DNA of 8,761 nucleotides from positions 1-8,761 of the forward strand of contig DQVY01000185.1 in the NCBI GenBank assembly GCA_015661535.1, in the 5' to 3' direction. The translations under genes and the position numbers were made by a program. Under the pieces are notes generated by a model, which worked only from the letters and a program-made list of their open reading frames with translations, did not search any database and was not told the origin of the DNA. Each line of letters begins with the position of its first letter. The first letter of the stretch is position 1. The DNA is from Sulfurovum sp. (lineage in GTDB: Bacteria > Campylobacterota > Campylobacteria > Campylobacterales > Sulfurovaceae). Shown here piece by piece: positions 6,382 to 8,761 of the stretch.

Positions 6382-8149
6382 ATATCATCGAGCTAAAATA
6401 GCTCTCATCTTTTGACAGTAACTCTTGAGGCGTTCCACTGTCAACTACTTGACCATCTTCCAACACATAAATGTACTCTGCACTCTGTATGGTACTGAGT
6501 CTGTGTGCGATGGTAATCACTGTCTTTTCACGTAAAAAGTCTTGCAAGGCATCAAAGAGTTTTAACTCTGTATGCACATCCAAGGCCGAAGTGGATTCAT
6601 CAAAAATGACCACTTTTGGGTTGGAGAGAACCATCCTTGCGATAGCAACACGCTGCCTCTGTCCACCTGATAGTTTGATACCATCTTTACCTACAAGGGT
6701 ATCAAGCCCGTTTTCCAAACCTGTCAAAACTGAATCGAGTTGTGCGATATGCAGCGCATTTTTGATCGCTTCATCACTATATGCTCTACCCAGTGTCAGA
6801 TTAAAGCGCATTGTATCATTAAAGAGTTTAGGATGTTGCAATATCAGATGAATATTTTCACGTATTGTAGATAAAGAGAGTGCATCATGTGATACGTCAC
6901 CATAAAATATCTCACCCTCTTCCATAGGGTAGAAACCAACCAAAATGTTTGCTAAGGTTGTCTTCCCCGAACCGCTGGCACCTACCAGAGCTACCTTACA
7001 TCCACTCTCTATATGCATATTAATATTATCTAATATCTTTTTCTCTTTTATGTATGAAAAAGAGAGATCTTTCACTTCCAGGCCTATGGTATCCATATTT
7101 ACAAAAGGGTTTTTCTCCTCTTGCACGATCTTCTCTTGCTCCAGATCATAAATGCTGTCTATACGTTTACATGCTGCTTTGGCCGTAGAGAGTACATACT
7201 GAAAATTGATAATATCCTGTATCGGCGTCACCATGACCCAAAGGTAGGAAAATACTGCCAACATAAGCCCCACGGAAAGGTCCGAATAGGCTACTGCCAG
7301 GATACTCACTGCCCTAAAAACCTCATATCCTGTAAGAAAGACAAGATAAGAGTACTTAAGTGCGCGATCACTCTTATACCCATAATTGACTGCATGTTTA
7401 CGCAGCTCATCAGCCTTGATACGACTCTGTTCAAAAAAGTACTCTTCTTTATTGGCTGCACGTATTTGATGAAAGAGTTCCAAAGTTTCACTCAAACTTG
7501 ATTGAAAGAGTTCAACAGCTTTATTTTCTTCTTTTTTTAACTCACCTATATTCCTCGCCAGTTTCACTGTAAAAAGAACCACGATAGGATTGGTTATGAG
7601 TATAAAAATAGCCAACTGCCAATGTATCCATAACAAAACAAAAGCAGAAAAGAGCAGCATTAACACAGCAACGATCAATTTAGAAATAGTCGTACTCACA
7701 AAACCATCGATCGTCTCGACATCTGTTACCAGTTTAGAGGTCACTGCCCCTACCCGCATCATCTCATATTCTTTAAGTGAAACACGCTTCAAATACTCAA
7801 TAAGAGATGCTCTCATTTTATAAGTGATATTTTTTGATATGGAAACAAATATCTTTGTCTGGAATATCGATAAGAAGGTGCTGGACACACGTAAGATGAT
7901 GATGATCACCAGCACAAAGAGGACATACCCTTTTGTATCGGAAGTAAAGAGGTAGGTACTGATCCATGTGATAAAACCATGGTCTTTGGCAAGTAAAAGT
8001 TCATCCACCAATATAGGGATAAAGAGTGGGATAACCACGACAAGCAGTGTGGCCACAATAGCAATAATATTTCCTAATATTACTTCTCTTTTGTAGCCAA
8101 TAAGTTGCTTTAAAATACCTTGTATAGTACAGGATTTTTTCTCTATCAA
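6380..8149 (-). CDS. ABC exporter half-transporter (membrane domain fused to ATPase), MsbA/multidrug type
   Basis: Homodimeric-type exporter of the inner membrane, 589 residues, normal for the class. An N-terminal transmembrane domain (about 20-310) has six hydrophobic segments (near 25-48, 75-95, 155-175, 178-195, 268-288 and 292-310) with long cytosolic loops between them. The C-terminal ATPase (about 355-589) shows Walker A GASGSGKTT (390-398), Q-loop Gln438, signature LSGGQ (493-497), Walker B VVIFDE (513-518), SALD D-loop (521-524) and switch His549. The substrate cannot be told: lipid A-like lipids, glycans, peptides or drugs are all possible, and pairing with uppP only hints at envelope work. 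The start is TTG at 8149: GGAG is 7 nt upstream, there is no in-frame ATG, GTG or TTG back to an upstream TGA, and the next Met (112) is inside the membrane domain. The leader is a REP hairpin. Stop is 9 bp before uppP. Confidence 0.93.
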   Translation of the reverse strand: MIEKKSCTIQGILKQLIGYKREVILGNIIAIVATLLVVVIPLFIPILVDELLLAKDHGFITWISTYLFTSDTKGYVLFVLVIIIILRVSSTFLSIFQTKIFVSISKNITYKMRASLIEYLKRVSLKEYEMMRVGAVTSKLVTDVETIDGFVSTTISKLIVAVLMLLFSAFVLLWIHWQLAIFILITNPIVVLFTVKLARNIGELKKEENKAVELFQSSLSETLELFHQIRAANKEEYFFEQSRIKADELRKHAVNYGYKSDRALKYSYLVFLTGYEVFRAVSILAVAYSDLSVGLMLAVFSYLWVMVTPIQDIINFQYVLSTAKAACKRIDSIYDLEQEKIVQEEKNPFVNMDTIGLEVKDLSFSYIKEKKILDNINMHIESGCKVALVGASGSGKTTLANILVGFYPMEEGEIFYGDVSHDALSLSTIRENIHLILQHPKLFNDTMRFNLTLGRAYSDEAIKNALHIAQLDSVLTGLENGLDTLVGKDGIKLSGGQRQRVAIARMVLSNPKVVIFDESTSALDVHTELKLFDALQDFLREKTVITIAHRLSTIQSAEYIYVLEDGQVVDSGTPQELLSKDESYFSSMI

Positions 8150-8156
8150 ACCTATT

Positions 8157-8160
8157 CTCC
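8157..8160 (-). promoter_or_regulatory. Shine-Dalgarno of the ABC gene, directly against a REP hairpin
   Basis: Minus strand GGAG lies 7 nt before the TTG start and supports that start. The base immediately upstream (8161) is the last base of the REP element, so the ribosome site begins where the REP ends. Confidence 0.7.
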
Positions 8161-8181
8161 GTAGGGTCGATAGTATCGACC
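8161..8181 (+). repeat. REP-like unit 1 (GTAG plus 17-nt palindrome)
   Basis: Plus strand: GTAG (8161-8164) followed by GGTCGATAGTATCGACC (8165-8181), in which GGTCGATA and TATCGACC are exact reverse complements about one central base. A GTAG or GTRG tetranucleotide at the foot of a short palindrome is the established plan of REP sequences bound by RAYT (REP-associated tyrosine) transposases. It faces unit 2 at 8205-8225. Confidence 0.75.
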
Positions 8182-8204
8182 GTTTATTTACTATTTTACT
8201 ATAT

Positions 8205-8225
8205 GGTCGATCTCATCGACCCTAC
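8205..8225 (-). repeat. REP-like unit 2 (GTAG plus palindrome), inverted relative to unit 1
   Basis: Minus strand: GTAG (8222-8225) then GGTCGATGAGATCGACC (8205-8221), with 7-bp arms GGTCGAT and ATCGACC around a 3-nt loop. It differs from unit 1 only in the loop region. The TAG of its GTAG is the serB stop codon. Confidence 0.75.
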
Positions 8226-8761
8226 ATGTTATCTACAATGTTCAAAATCTCACATAAGTTTTTATCGTCCACGCAATGTGTCGCAGCCTCTTTCAATACA
8301 GGTTTTGCACAAAATGCCACCCGTGTGTCTGCATGGGCGAACATTGAGAGGTCATTGGCCCCATCCCCTACCACAAGTGTATCTTCTCGACTTACGCCAA
8401 GTAAGGCCTGCAGACGTGTGATCATGTCACCTTTTGCATTGGAGTACATCATCTCTCCCCCTACTGCACCCGTGAGTCTGCCATCTTCATCTGCATGTAA
8501 GAAGTTAGAGAAGTCTGCCACAATGCCAAGCTTTTCACATGCCGGCTTTGTTGCGTCTCTAAAACCGCCTGAAAAGCATACTACTGTATATCCGCGTTCC
8601 TTGAGCCCGTCAACGACTTCTTGTGCACCTGGCATCATAGGCAGATCTTTACATATCTCATCTACTTTACTCTGCGGCAAACCTTTTAACAGTGCCACAC
8701 GCTCCACCAGGGAAGCATAAAAGTCTAATTCACCAGCCATGGCACGCTCTGTAATAGCAAC
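8222..8761 (-). CDS. serB: Phosphoserine phosphatase, C-terminal 179 residues; 5' end outside the window
   Basis: HAD-family cytosolic enzyme that hydrolyses O-phosphoserine to serine, the last step of serine biosynthesis. The frame is open to the window edge: seven codons upstream of the first visible ATG (8740) read VAITERA, continuing into MAGELDFYASLVERVALLKGL exactly as in SerB, where the family has (V/I)TE(R/K)AM.GELDF. So the ATG at 8740 is internal and the gene starts further upstream. Visible catalytic parts are HAD motif II Ser in SGGF, motif III Lys in NAKGDM and motif IV GDGANDLSM with the Mg-binding Asp residues. The motif I DxDxT nucleophile is expected just outside the window. 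Campylobacterota SerB is about 207 residues, so roughly 28 are missing. The C-terminus ends ILNIVDNM, with its TAG stop inside a REP repeat. Confidence 0.95.
   Translation of the reverse strand, partial: VAITERAMAGELDFYASLVERVALLKGLPQSKVDEICKDLPMMPGAQEVVDGLKERGYTVVCFSGGFRDATKPACEKLGIVADFSNFLHADEDGRLTGAVGGEMMYSNAKGDMITRLQALLGVSREDTLVVGDGANDLSMFAHADTRVAFCAKPVLKEAATHCVDDKNLCEILNIVDNM

Larger units (their letters stand above)
8161..8225. repeat. Inverted REP doublet (REPIN/BIME-like) between serB and the ABC gene
   Basis: Two REP-like units in inverted orientation with their GTAG ends outermost flank a 23-nt AT-only-but-two-bases spacer (8182-8204). The two 21-nt arms match as reverse complements at 18 of 21 positions; the three differences lie in the centres of the small palindromes. 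The DNA can therefore fold as two small hairpins or as one long one. The spacer holds the tandem 8-mer ATAGTAAA twice on the minus strand, with TATAGT or TAAAAT as possible -10 boxes but no matching -35. The element fills nearly the whole 72-bp gap. No RAYT gene is in the window, so it would be mobilised in trans if active. Confidence 0.72.

Noticed and set aside
8161..8225. CRISPR repeats or a classical rho-independent terminator
   Set aside because: Only two inverted, not direct, copies exist with no regular spacers, and there is no U-tract after either hairpin on the minus strand; REP is the better description, though it may still affect termination.
8226..8720. Plus-strand 164-codon open frame opposite serB
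   Set aside because: It is fully antisense to SerB catalytic motifs and has a Ser/Pro/Ala-rich composition typical of a complementary-strand shadow.
8738..8740. ATG at 8740 as the serB start
   Set aside because: Seven upstream codons read VAITERA, matching conserved SerB sequence, and the nucleophile motif DxDxT must lie further upstream, so this Met is internal.

Overview
The window fits a member of the Campylobacterota (Epsilonproteobacteria), probably a Sulfurovum/Sulfurimonas-like free-living relative. This rests on protein character and gene order: the OadA N-terminus carries the DTTFRDGFQS form that I recall from Campylobacter PycB/OadA rather than the LRDAHQS form of enteric OadA, and the carboxytransferase gene lies next to pckA, as in Campylobacter jejuni (pycB/pckA). 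The sequence is moderately AT-rich. All eight recognisable genes lie on the minus strand, so transcription runs from high to low coordinates. This assignment is inference from memory of the families, not a database search.

Layout in transcription order: serB (3' part only, 8761-8222); a 72-bp gap filled by two inverted REP-like hairpins (8161-8225); a half-size ABC exporter (8149-6380); uppP (6370-5606), coupled to the exporter by a 9-bp gap; a 112-bp structured intergenic region; a DEAD-box RNA helicase (5493-4111); a 72-bp gap; oadG, oadA and oadB (4038-651) as a tight operon; a 141-bp gap with a strong hairpin and a candidate promoter; and the first 169 codons of pckA (509-1), which runs off the window. 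No intergenic stretch exceeds 300 bases, and no tRNA, rRNA, CRISPR array, insertion sequence or prophage gene is visible.

Functionally, the left half is a four-carbon/three-carbon node. OadGAB is a biotin-dependent, Na+-translocating oxaloacetate decarboxylase (oxaloacetate to pyruvate plus CO2, coupled to Na+ export), and PckA interconverts oxaloacetate and phosphoenolpyruvate using ATP. The right half is a loose set: serine biosynthesis (SerB), an envelope-type ABC exporter, undecaprenyl-diphosphate recycling (UppP) and an RNA helicase.

The most unusual item is the serB/ABC gap. Two copies of a GTAG-plus-hairpin unit face each other there, matching the layout of REP doublets (REPIN/BIME) mobilised by RAYT transposases. 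The REP tetranucleotide supplies the serB stop codon, and the other end of the element abuts the Shine-Dalgarno of the TTG-started ABC gene. I see no convincing new multi-gene system; most of the window is ordinary core genome.
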